Origin: Chryseobacterium gleum
GTDB taxonomy: Bacteria > Bacteroidota > Bacteroidia > Flavobacteriales_D > Crocinitomicaceae
NCBI GenBank assembly: GCA_945877045.1
Contig: CAMCQW010000042.1
Location: 1-11,660, forward strand
Direction of reading: 5' to 3'
DNA: 11,660 bases
The position numbers were made by a program, and so were the translations under genes. Shown one piece after another: positions 1 through 6,678 of the stretch. The notes under the pieces were generated by a model, which saw nothing but the letters and a program-made list of their open reading frames with translations, had not been told where the DNA came from and ran no database searches. How positions within the stretch are numbered: the first letter of the stretch is position 1; each line of letters opens with the position of its first letter.

Positions 1-951
1 TGAAATCCAATCTCGTAAACGATCAGGACTTGGTTGATAATAATCCGTTACGATACTATAAATTCGCCAAGAATCTGACTTTTCCAATTCAGGTGGGGTA
101 TCAATAATAATACGAATAGCAAAAACATCAAAAACCTCTTCAAAAGGTATTTCTTTCGTCTGCATTTTTCGCCAAATTGACGAAATAGATTTAGTACGCG
201 TAATAATTTCAAACGCATAGCCCTCTTGCAGGAGCGTTTCTTTAATTGGCGACATAAAACGACGAATGAAACGCGCTCTAACATCTTGCGTGCTTTTTAA
301 TTTATTCTCGATAGACAAAAAGACCTCTGGTTCACAATACTTTAGCGACAAATCCTCTAATTCTGTTTTAATCGAATACAAGCCAAAGCGATGTGCTAAG
401 GGTGCATATAAGAATTTTGTTTCAGACGCAATACGCAATTGTTTTTCGGGCGGCATACTTCCAAGCGTCCTCATATTATGCAAGCGATCCGCTAATTTGA
501 TTAGAACAACTCGAAAATCGTCGGAAATTGTTAAAATCATTTTCCTGAAATTCTCCGCTTGAATGGAAGCATTTTCATCGAATACTTCAGGAATTTTGGT
601 CAAGCCATTGATTATTTTTTTTGCCTGTTCCCCAAACATATCCTCAATATCCTCCAAGGTAATATAGGTGTCTTCTACCGTATCATGAAGCAAGGCACAA
701 ACTATAGCTGGCGTATCTAGCCCCATTTCTTCAGCACATATACGAGCAACTGAAATAGGGTGATAAATATAAGGTTCGCCTGACATTCGACGCATATCTT
801 TATGCGCTTCCAACGCAAGATCAAATGCTTTACGCACCAATCTCGTATCTTTGTTTGTCCGATCTTTGAAAGACCTTAGTAATCCCCGAAAAGCATTAAG
901 GATCTCCTTACGTTCCTTTTCTACATCATACTTTTCAGGTAGAATTTCCAT
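1..951 (-). CDS. RelA/SpoT-family (p)ppGpp hydrolase/synthetase, N-terminal 317 residues (runs off left edge)
   Basis: This is the stringent-response alarmone enzyme; the frame is open to base 1, so the 3' part lies outside the window (the family is usually about 730-750 residues). The HD hydrolase domain is complete and looks active: R55 in RMSGEP, H64 in the YHP motif, H89-D90 in HDTVEDT, and D155/N159 in KLADRLHNM. These match the Mn-binding and catalytic positions of SpoT in order and spacing. The synthetase domain starts near residue 245 (RTKSISSIWRKM, FDVFAIRI) and is cut at DWIS. The charged loop R311-L-R-D314 matches the basic RxKD class of bifunctional enzymes rather than the acidic ExDD class of E. 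coli RelA. The ATG follows directly on the TAA of fahA, so translation is probably coupled. The identification is firm; synthetase activity cannot be judged from this fragment. Confidence 0.95.
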   Translation of the reverse strand, partial: MEILPEKYDVEKERKEILNAFRGLLRSFKDRTNKDTRLVRKAFDLALEAHKDMRRMSGEPYIYHPISVARICAEEMGLDTPAIVCALLHDTVEDTYITLEDIEDMFGEQAKKIINGLTKIPEVFDENASIQAENFRKMILTISDDFRVVLIKLADRLHNMRTLGSMPPEKQLRIASETKFLYAPLAHRFGLYSIKTELEDLSLKYCEPEVFLSIENKLKSTQDVRARFIRRFMSPIKETLLQEGYAFEIITRTKSISSIWRKMQTKEIPFEEVFDVFAIRIIIDTPPELEKSDSWRIYSIVTDYYQPSPDRLRDWIS

Positions 952-2223
952 TTACTTTGCTGGTAATAATGTTGATTTCACCTCACCAAAACCGATTCTA
1001 AGCCCTTCATTTTGACAATGTCCGCGCATCACAACCGTATCCCCATCAAAAATAAAACGGCGCTCCGTACCATCATTTAAGAGTAATGGTTTAGTTCCTT
1101 TCCAAGCTAATTCTAACATGGAGCCATAGGATCCTTCAGTAGGCCCAGAAATAGTTCCTGATCCTATTAAGTCACCACCTCTGATATTACAACCATTGAC
1201 AGTATGATGCGCTAACTGTTGCGCCATCGACCAATACATGTATTTATAATTCGATTGACAAATTTGAGTTTCCACATTAGAATCCGTCACAATAGAAACA
1301 TTCAAGTGAATATCATACGAATCTTTCTCGGATCCTTTGAGGTAATCCAAGACCTTTGGAGTTTGCACCGGACTATCAACACGAAACGGTTGCAGGGCAT
1401 CCAAGGTAACAATCCAAGCAGACATAGTAGAAGCAAAATTTTTGGCTAGAAATGGTCCCAAAGGAACATATTCCCATTTCTGGATATCCCTTGCCGACCA
1501 ATCATTAAAGAGGCAAAGCCCAAAAATATAATCATCGGCTTCATTTACGGAGATTGAATCACCAAGCGGTTTCCCATCAAAGGTAATAAAGCCCATTTCT
1601 AATTCAAAATCAATTTGTCTAGAAGGAGAAAAGATTGGGTCTTCGAGCTCGTTTGGTTTTATTTGACCTTTTGGTCGATGAAAATTAGTACCAGAAACTA
1701 CCACTGAAGAAGCTCTTCCATGGTAAGCAACTGGAATCCACAACCAATTTGGCAGAAGCGCATTAGCAGGATCTCTAAACATTACACCCACATTCGTTGC
1801 ATGTTCTTTACTAGAATAAAAATCTGTATAATCGCCAATAGCTACAGGCAACAACATCTCTACATGCGTTTCATCGTGCAAAAACGAACTGTGTAAGGCG
1901 TCATTATCCCTAAGAAATGAATGATCGCTTTGCAATAAAGTGGACAATTCATTTCTCAATTCCCTGATTGCTCCTTTGCCTTTTTTCATCATTGAATTAA
2001 GCGTTGAGGAATCAAAATCAGTTGCTTCAAAAGGCAATTTTGAGAAACAATTAAGCTGATACAATTCAAATAAATCGATGACCATATCACCGATACGCGT
2101 ACCAACTCTTGGTGATTTATTAGCCGTTTTAAAAATCCCAAAAGGAATGTTTTGAATGGGAAAATCTGAGTTTTCCGGGACGGAAATCCAAGAAGTAAGA
2201 TGCGGTTGGTTAGCAGAAATCAT
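952..2223 (-). CDS. fahA: Fumarylacetoacetase
   Basis: This enzyme hydrolyses fumarylacetoacetate to fumarate and acetoacetate, the last step of tyrosine/homogentisate catabolism, in the cytoplasm. At 423 residues it is about the length of mammalian FAH, and the known active-site residues align with a constant shift of about eight: D134 and H141 (DYTDFYSSKEH), E207 and E209 (DFELEM), D241, R245 and Q248 (NDWSARDIQKWE), K261 (LAKNF) and E371 (GSMLEL). The GGDLIGSGTISGP stretch (about 349-361) is also diagnostic. The ATG at 2223 leaves about eight extra residues before the usual FAH start, which is acceptable. It lies 15 bases after ychF, and its stop codon touches the RSH start. No other tyrosine-pathway gene is visible nearby, so its placement beside stringent-response and translation genes may be functionally incidental. 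Confidence 0.96.
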   Translation of the reverse strand: MISANQPHLTSWISVPENSDFPIQNIPFGIFKTANKSPRVGTRIGDMVIDLFELYQLNCFSKLPFEATDFDSSTLNSMMKKGKGAIRELRNELSTLLQSDHSFLRDNDALHSSFLHDETHVEMLLPVAIGDYTDFYSSKEHATNVGVMFRDPANALLPNWLWIPVAYHGRASSVVVSGTNFHRPKGQIKPNELEDPIFSPSRQIDFELEMGFITFDGKPLGDSISVNEADDYIFGLCLFNDWSARDIQKWEYVPLGPFLAKNFASTMSAWIVTLDALQPFRVDSPVQTPKVLDYLKGSEKDSYDIHLNVSIVTDSNVETQICQSNYKYMYWSMAQQLAHHTVNGCNIRGGDLIGSGTISGPTEGSYGSMLELAWKGTKPLLLNDGTERRFIFDGDTVVMRGHCQNEGLRIGFGEVKSTLLPAK

Positions 2224-2238
2224 ATGTCAAAAATAATA

Positions 2239-3336
2239 TTAAACATTAAATCTAAAATGCATTATATCGCCATCATCAACGATGTACTCCTTCCCCTCTA
2301 CCTTAAACTTACCAGCTTCCTTCACCGCATTTTCAGAACCTAAGGTAGTGAAATCAATGTATTTCATTACCTCTGCACGAATAAATCCTTTTTCAAAGTC
2401 AGTATGAATTACACTTGCGGCTTGAGGAGCTGTCATACCCTTTTTAATCGTCCAGGCCCTAACCTCTTTCACACCAGCAGTAAAATAAGTTTGTAAATTA
2501 AGCAGTGTATACGCAGAACGAATCAGTCTATTCACACCTGGCTCTTCCAAACCTAACTCATCTAAAAATAATTGGCGTTCATCATAGGTGTCTAATTCTG
2601 TAATATCAGCCTCAATTTTTGCACCTATCACTAACACCTCCGCATTCTCATTTGCGATAGCGACTTTTACTTGTTCAACGTATTGATTTCCCATTTTTAC
2701 AGATGCTTCATCCACATTACATAAATAAAGTACCGGCTTAGAAGTGATTAATTGAAACTTTTTAATGATTTCAAAATCATCGGACGTAAAAGGTAAGCCC
2801 CTTACAGAAATCCCCTTTTCCAATCCTTCCTTAATTTTCAAGGAAAGTTCATTTTCTTTTAAGGCATCTTTATCGCCTGATTTCAAAACCCTTGATAAGG
2901 CACTCAGTTTTTTATCGATTGTCTCTAAATCTTTCAATTGTAATTCAATATCAATAATTTCTTTATCTCTAACAGGGTTCACACTCCCATCAACATGAAT
3001 AATATTACCATCATCGAAACACCTAAGCACATGAATAATAGCGTCTGTTTCCCTTATATTAGCAAGAAACTGATTCCCCAATCCTTCTCCTTTTGAAGCA
3101 CCTTTTACTAGGCCGGCAATATCAACGATTTCCATTGTAGTTGGAACAACACGTTGCGGAAGGACAATACTTTCTAACTTTTCTAAGCGGGGATCAGGAA
3201 TGGTTATTGTTCCAATATTTGGTTCAATGGTACAGAAAGGAAAATTTGCTGCCTGCGCTTTAGCATTCGATAAACAATTAAACAAGGTTGATTTCCCAAC
3301 ATTTGGCAAACCTACAATTCCACATTTTAATGACAT
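2239..3336 (-). CDS. ychF: Ribosome-associated redox-regulated ATPase YchF (Obg/YchF family)
   Basis: This is a universally conserved P-loop ATPase (OLA1 in eukaryotes) that binds ribosomes and has been linked to oxidative-stress responses. The order of motifs is complete: Walker A GLPNVGKST at 9-17, switch region with DIAGL at 72-76 followed by VKGASKGEGLGNQFL, and G4-position NVDE at 207-210. The last replaces the NKxD of true GTPases and fits the ATP preference of YchF. A coiled-coil-like helical insert lies at about 120-200, and the C-terminal TGS domain from about 280 contains KEVRAWTI and the HTDFEKGFIRAEV stretch. The length of 365 residues is normal. It is the first gene of the probable ychF-fahA-RSH unit. 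No convincing Shine-Dalgarno sequence precedes the ATG, as is common in Bacteroidota. The promoter is not clearly visible; TATCTTTA at 3353-3360 (minus strand) is only a near match to the -7 box. Confidence 0.97.
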   Translation of the reverse strand: MSLKCGIVGLPNVGKSTLFNCLSNAKAQAANFPFCTIEPNIGTITIPDPRLEKLESIVLPQRVVPTTMEIVDIAGLVKGASKGEGLGNQFLANIRETDAIIHVLRCFDDGNIIHVDGSVNPVRDKEIIDIELQLKDLETIDKKLSALSRVLKSGDKDALKENELSLKIKEGLEKGISVRGLPFTSDDFEIIKKFQLITSKPVLYLCNVDEASVKMGNQYVEQVKVAIANENAEVLVIGAKIEADITELDTYDERQLFLDELGLEEPGVNRLIRSAYTLLNLQTYFTAGVKEVRAWTIKKGMTAPQAASVIHTDFEKGFIRAEVMKYIDFTTLGSENAVKEAGKFKVEGKEYIVDDGDIMHFRFNV

Positions 3337-3476
3337 AAAAATAATTTAATTGTAAAGATAATAATTCGCATCGGTATAGGGGAATTATGCCTTAGCAAAT
3401 GCTGTCTATTAGTAAGATTATTGACAGGAAGATTCAAATAAAATTATGGAAATCGTATATTCGTAAAAAAATAAAC

Positions 3477-4856
3477 ATGCGACTTTTATTATTCATACTT
3501 TTCATACACCCTGTTTTTTACGCACAAAAGACGCCCAATAGTAACAGCGACTCATTATTCATTCGGAACATATATGACGAAGCACTTTTAAGAGGGCAAG
3601 CATACGAAGACCTTAGAGAACTCTGTAAAAATATTGGTCATCGTTTAACAGGGTCGGCTGAAGCGGAGATGGCTATACGATGGAGCGAAGAAAAAATGAA
3701 AAGCTACAGATTCGACAGAGTGTACCTGCAAGCGATTAAAGTCCCACATTGGGAGAGAGGAAATACAGAAAGTGCTTGGTACAAAAACAACAAAGGTGAA
3801 ATTCAAAAACTTCACGTTTTAGCATTGGGTGGATCAATAGGAACTGGAGGCTTGTTACAAGCGCGAGTGATAGAATTCAAGACCTTAGAGGCATTAAAAA
3901 AAGCAAAAAGAAAAGAAATTGAGGGCAAGATTGTATTCATTAACCAAGAAATGGATGCCTCGCAAATTATAACATTTAAAGCATATGGCGCCTGTTACCC
4001 AATCAGAGGAGATGGAGCAATTGAAGCTGCTAAGCTAGGTGCAATTGGCGTTGTGATTCGTTCCTTAGGATTACCAGATGATGATTTTCCACACACAGGA
4101 TCAATGAAATACGACAGCACGGTAACTAAAATTCCTGCAGCAGCGATATCTACTAATGATGCCGATCAACTTTCGAAAGCCAATGAGCAAGGTCCCATTG
4201 ATATTTTTATTGAATTGGATTGTAGAAATTATCCAGCTGCTGATTCCTATAACGTAATAGCAGAAATAATTGGAGACAAAAAAAATGAAATAATAACTTT
4301 CGGAGGGCATTTAGACTCGTGGGATACCGGAGAAGGCGCACACGATGATGGCGCAGGCGTCATCCATTGTTTGGAAGCATTACGAATATTGAAAACCTTG
4401 AATTATAAACCGCAACACACCTTACGTGTTGTATTTTTCATGAATGAAGAAAACGGTAATATGGGAGGAAAGACTTATGCTAGTTGGTCCAAGGAGAAGG
4501 GAGAAATTCAATATGCCGCTTTAGAAAGTGATAGAGGGGGATTTTCACCACGAGGCTTTGGATGCGATGGAAACGAAAAACAAGTTCAACATCTTAAAGG
4601 TTTTGCACCGCTGTTTAATAGCTACGATCTAAACCAATGGGAAAAAGGTGGCGGAGGAGTTGACATTGGCCCACTAAAAGACTCTTTTCCTGGGATTCCA
4701 TTATATGGATTTATTCCAGATTCTCAACGCTACTTTGATTTTCATCATGCCTCAAGTGATGTGTTTGAAAATGTAAACAAACGTGAATTAGAACTAGGTG
4801 CTGCGGCGATTGGGGCCTTCATTTATTTAATTGACACCTATCCTATTCCAAAATAA
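3477..4856 (+). CDS. Secreted M28 family zinc peptidase, carboxypeptidase Q (PGCP)-like
   Basis: This is a predicted exported metallopeptidase cleaving amino-acid or dipeptide ends. An in-frame ATG lies 78 bases upstream (3399), but I prefer 3477 because it opens directly on a signal peptide (MRLLLFILFIHPVFYA, cleavage before Q17); the longer form would add 26 basic residues in front. An inserted PA-like domain occupies about 114-249 (IEGKIVFINQEM, GAIGVVIRS). The zinc site follows the M28 pattern: H278 and D280 (GGHLDSWD), D290/D291 (AHDDGAG), E324-E325 (FMNEENG), D352 (ESDRGG) and H423-H424 (DFHHASSD). The mature length of about 440 residues fits the family. There is no T9SS sorting tail, so a periplasmic location or a non-T9SS route is likelier. 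It is convergent with the cysteine-motif trio and stands alone on its strand. The family call is firm; the substrate is unknown. Confidence 0.93.
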   Translation: MRLLLFILFIHPVFYAQKTPNSNSDSLFIRNIYDEALLRGQAYEDLRELCKNIGHRLTGSAEAEMAIRWSEEKMKSYRFDRVYLQAIKVPHWERGNTESAWYKNNKGEIQKLHVLALGGSIGTGGLLQARVIEFKTLEALKKAKRKEIEGKIVFINQEMDASQIITFKAYGACYPIRGDGAIEAAKLGAIGVVIRSLGLPDDDFPHTGSMKYDSTVTKIPAAAISTNDADQLSKANEQGPIDIFIELDCRNYPAADSYNVIAEIIGDKKNEIITFGGHLDSWDTGEGAHDDGAGVIHCLEALRILKTLNYKPQHTLRVVFFMNEENGNMGGKTYASWSKEKGEIQYAALESDRGGFSPRGFGCDGNEKQVQHLKGFAPLFNSYDLNQWEKGGGGVDIGPLKDSFPGIPLYGFIPDSQRYFDFHHASSDVFENVNKRELELGAAAIGAFIYLIDTYPIPK

Positions 4857-4897
4857 AATAGGTGTTAAATAAAGATGGTTTTTCTTTAAAAAAAGAA
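4834..4897. terminator. Possible bidirectional terminator between convergent genes
   Basis: ACACCTAT at 4834-4841 pairs perfectly with ATAGGTGT at 4858-4865, giving an 8-bp stem with a 16-base loop that spans the stop codon of the M28 peptidase. A second, very AT-rich stem (TTCTTT at 4882-4887 with AAAGAA at 4892-4897) follows, with T-rich runs on both strands. The position between two convergent stop codons suits transcript termination both ways. The stems are weak and no clean GC stem plus U-tract is present, so this is tentative. Confidence 0.35.
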
Positions 4898-5164
4898 TTA
4901 GTTTCTAAACTTTAAAATCTCATTGTAAGAAGGACATTTCTTAAAATCTTCTTCCTTCTTCCCTTGCATTGTTTTATCGCATTTATCCATATCCTCTCTG
5001 TATTTTGCTTCAAGGGCCTTCATTTTTACTGGGTCGCCATTAGAAACTTTTACTTCTTTTATAATTTCTAAACTTAAATCTATGCAATCACACGTTGCTG
5101 ATCCACCACATGATGAAAAAGTGTATAATAATACAATAGCGGATAAGTAGGTTAATTTTCTCAT
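4898..5164 (-). CDS. Small predicted lipoprotein with CxC...C...CPSY domain (paralog 3 of 3)
   Basis: I do not recognise a named family. The 88-residue product starts with a signal sequence ending in FSSC (lipid cysteine C19), so an exported lipoprotein is likely. The mature part is hydrophilic, probably helical, and carries C25-D-C27 (CDCIDLSLEI), C62 (MDKCDK) and C77 in KCPSY. The same four-cysteine layout appears in the two upstream genes at 5210-5617 and 5675-5959, which also share the KxxNGD region (this copy and the middle copy) and the end pattern KCPSYxxxxxxR/K. It is the last gene of the long minus-strand run and is separated from the middle paralog by 45 bases. The cysteines could form two disulfides in a helical hairpin or bind metal; neither is shown here. 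The coding call is supported by paralogy rather than by length. Confidence 0.85.
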   Translation of the reverse strand: MRKLTYLSAIVLLYTFSSCGGSATCDCIDLSLEIIKEVKVSNGDPVKMKALEAKYREDMDKCDKTMQGKKEEDFKKCPSYNEILKFRN

Positions 5165-5209
5165 GCGGTTTGTTGGGTTGTTTAAGTTTATTGATTCTTT
5201 AAAGAGAGA

Positions 5210-5617
5210 TTATCTCATTTTTTTCATTTGCTTGTAAGAAGGACATTTATCCAATTCTTTTTCGATGGTTGCTTGATCTTGAGATTTGTCAGCGAAAATC
5301 TTTTCACAAGACTCAATATCGCTCTTGTATTTCTTTTGGATAGCATCTATCTTCTTCTGATCTCCATTAGCAGCTTTTGCTTCTTTCGTAATTCCTAAAT
5401 AAATATCTGAACAATTGCAAATCTCAGACCCTTTCATCAGACCAATTACCATCATAACGACTACAAATAAAATGGAGGCACCATTGACAATTAACCACAA
5501 AGTACCCGCTTGGGTAAGGTTTTTATTTTCGATGTCTGAGCCAGCTTGCCGTAATTTTAATCCAATAACAATTAAAAGTGCTAGAATTAAAAGGGCATAA
5601 ATATAAGTAGTTTCCAT
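5210..5617 (-). CDS. Membrane-anchored CxC...C...CPSY protein (paralog 2 of 3)
   Basis: This 135-residue protein of unknown function is the odd member of the trio. Instead of a lipoprotein signal it has two transmembrane helices (about residues 4-20 and 40-61) joined by a loop with K21, R23 and K32. By the positive-inside rule that loop is cytoplasmic, which puts both ends, including the cysteine domain, in the periplasm, the same side expected for its lipoprotein sisters. The domain carries C67-N-C69 (CNCSDIYLGI), C104 (ESCEK) and C125 in KCPSY; the CxC-to-C spacing (34 residues) equals that of the 4898-5164 gene. A run of ten A residues (minus strand, 5624-5633) sits just upstream of the ATG, where an A-rich stretch may help translation initiation. 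It is 57 bases from the upstream paralog. Two-helix anchoring is clear; the function is not. Confidence 0.85.
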   Translation of the reverse strand: METTYIYALLILALLIVIGLKLRQAGSDIENKNLTQAGTLWLIVNGASILFVVVMMVIGLMKGSEICNCSDIYLGITKEAKAANGDQKKIDAIQKKYKSDIESCEKIFADKSQDQATIEKELDKCPSYKQMKKMR

Positions 5618-5674
5618 AAGTTATTTTTTTTTTAGAAATGCTAAATTAAACAAATAATTAAGTCTTGAACAGAA

Positions 5675-5959
5675 TTATTTTTTATTCTTTGATACAAAAT
5701 TGAGATAAGAAGGGCAACGTTTAGATTCTTTATTAATCGCTGCTTTTTCCTTCTCACTAATATTTTGGAACATTTTATTACACGCTTGAATTTCTTTCTC
5801 GTGCGATTTAGTGTACGTTTTTAGTAATGAGTCATTCATCTTCGTTTTATTAAAAATTTCAATACTCATATCCATACAATCACAAACCTGTGGATTATTG
5901 CATGAAAAGAACATGGAAGTTACAATGAATAAGATGAAAGTCTTTAAAACTAGCTTCAC
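5675..5959 (-). CDS. Small predicted lipoprotein with CxC...C...CPSY domain (paralog 1 of 3), GTG start
   Basis: This 94-residue protein of unknown function is homologous to the next two genes downstream. The signal peptide ends at FFSC (lipid cysteine C20), followed by NN. The domain contains C26-D-C28 (CDCMDMSIEI), C60 (QACNK) and C82 in RCPSY. The start is GTG at 5959-5957: no ATG is available upstream before the in-frame TAA at 5969-5971, and a start at the internal Met (residue 16) would destroy the signal peptide. The GTG lies five bases after the yajC stop codon, so translation is probably coupled to yajC. This close linkage places the trio in the same operon as the Sec accessory gene. 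The CxC-to-C distance is three residues shorter than in the other two copies, and the NGD element is reduced to ND, so it is the more diverged member. Confidence 0.85.
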   Translation of the reverse strand: MKLVLKTFILFIVTSMFFSCNNPQVCDCMDMSIEIFNKTKMNDSLLKTYTKSHEKEIQACNKMFQNISEKEKAAINKESKRCPSYLNFVSKNKK

Positions 5960-5964
5960 TGAAA

Positions 5965-6267
5965 TTATTTAGATTCTAATTGATCATCGCTTGAAGAAGC
6001 AATGGCAGATTTCTCAAACCTAATTTTACTCCCTTCAGAATTAACTAGAACCGTAGTCTCACTCACTTCTAATATCTTCCCATGAACGCCGCCAATAGTA
6101 ACAACCTTTTGACCTGCCATTAGATTTTCTCTAAACTTTTTTGCTTCTTTTTGCTTTTTCATGTTCGGACGAATCATAAAAAAATAAAAAATCACAATCA
6201 TAACGACAATCATGATTAAACTTGATGCTGATCCCCCATTTGCTGCTGCTCCTGCTAATATTTTCAT
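5965..6267 (-). CDS. yajC: Sec translocon accessory subunit YajC
   Basis: This small inner-membrane protein associates with SecDF-YidC and SecYEG and stimulates export. It is 100 residues long, close to the usual 85-115. One transmembrane helix spans about residues 15-33 (SLIMIVVMIVIFYFF), directly followed by the family hallmark MIRPNMKKQKE. The C-terminal cytoplasmic domain contains the diagnostic GQKVVTIGGVHGKI segment (about 53-66) and a VLVNSEGSKIRFEKSAI strand pattern. It sits 15 bases downstream of the DUF1573 gene and 5 bases upstream of the first cysteine-motif lipoprotein. The nusB-DUF1573-yajC order is one I know from other Bacteroidota genomes (from memory). The family call is firm. 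Confidence 0.95.
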   Translation of the reverse strand: MKILAGAAANGGSASSLIMIVVMIVIFYFFMIRPNMKKQKEAKKFRENLMAGQKVVTIGGVHGKILEVSETTVLVNSEGSKIRFEKSAIASSSDDQLESK

Positions 6268-6282
6268 ATATTTTATTTTTGT

Positions 6283-6672
6283 TTATTTAATTACTCCTTT
6301 AATCATTAATACTGTAGTATTTGGTTCCGTATTCGTCATAATAGTAACCGACTTATTTATATTTTTCGTGTTCAGTTTATCCGTCATTACTTGCGCAACA
6401 ATTTCACCCGTTTCACCAGGCAAGATCGGTTTTTCAGGCTTGTGAGGCACTGTACAAGAACAAGAAGGTCTTACTTCGCCAAATACCAATGGATAATCCC
6501 CAGTATTTTTAACCTTAAATTTAGCATTGATCACTTCGCCTTTAATTACATTGCCAGCATCATACACTAAATTAACCTCCATGGTTGTTTTTTGACCAAC
6601 CACCACATTCTTATTATCTTCACATGAAAAAAGCAAAGAACAAAAAGCTAAAAATACAAGCGTTTTTTTCAT
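6283..6672 (-). CDS. DUF1573 domain lipoprotein
   Basis: This is a 129-residue exported protein with an Ig-like fold expected from the DUF1573 family; the biochemical role is unknown. The signal peptide ends in a good lipobox, LLFSC (C17), followed by ED, so it is likely lipid-anchored. The DUF1573 pattern runs from about 45 to 127: FKVKNTGDYPLVFGEV, then the conserved cysteine pair at C71-S-C73-T, then PILPGETGEI and a final VLMIKG strand. In the family the pair is usually written SCGCT; here the middle residue is Ser. It lies 6 bases after nusB and 15 bases before yajC, a gene order I recall as common in Bacteroidota. Like the three small genes further on, it is an exported protein with a C-x-C motif, though there is no sequence similarity beyond that. 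Confidence 0.92.
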   Translation of the reverse strand: MKKTLVFLAFCSLLFSCEDNKNVVVGQKTTMEVNLVYDAGNVIKGEVINAKFKVKNTGDYPLVFGEVRPSCSCTVPHKPEKPILPGETGEIVAQVMTDKLNTKNINKSVTIMTNTEPNTTVLMIKGVIK

Positions 6673-6678
6673 CTTATT

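Noticed and set aside
48..284. Leucine-rich minus-strand reading frame of 78 codons
   Set aside because: It lies wholly inside the RelA/SpoT frame, whose catalytic motifs are intact; the hydrophobic look is an artefact of reading out of frame.
3421..3450. TTGACA followed 18 bases later by TATGGA, resembling a sigma-70 promoter
   Set aside because: Bacteroidota promoters follow a different consensus, the -10 match is poor, and a single hexamer in AT-rich DNA is weak evidence.
3399..3476. Upstream ATG for the M28 peptidase adding 26 residues
   Set aside because: The extra segment is basic and would bury the signal peptide; the ATG at 3477 gives a normal export signal.
5415..5600. Plus-strand frame opposite the membrane-anchored paralog
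   Set aside because: It is antisense to transmembrane and cysteine-domain sequence conserved among the paralogs and has no recognisable features.
4898..5959. Trio as toxin-antitoxin or bacteriocin genes
   Set aside because: There is no toxin-antitoxin pairing, DNA-binding domain, double-glycine leader or immunity/exporter gene; all three copies share one domain and have envelope-targeting signals.
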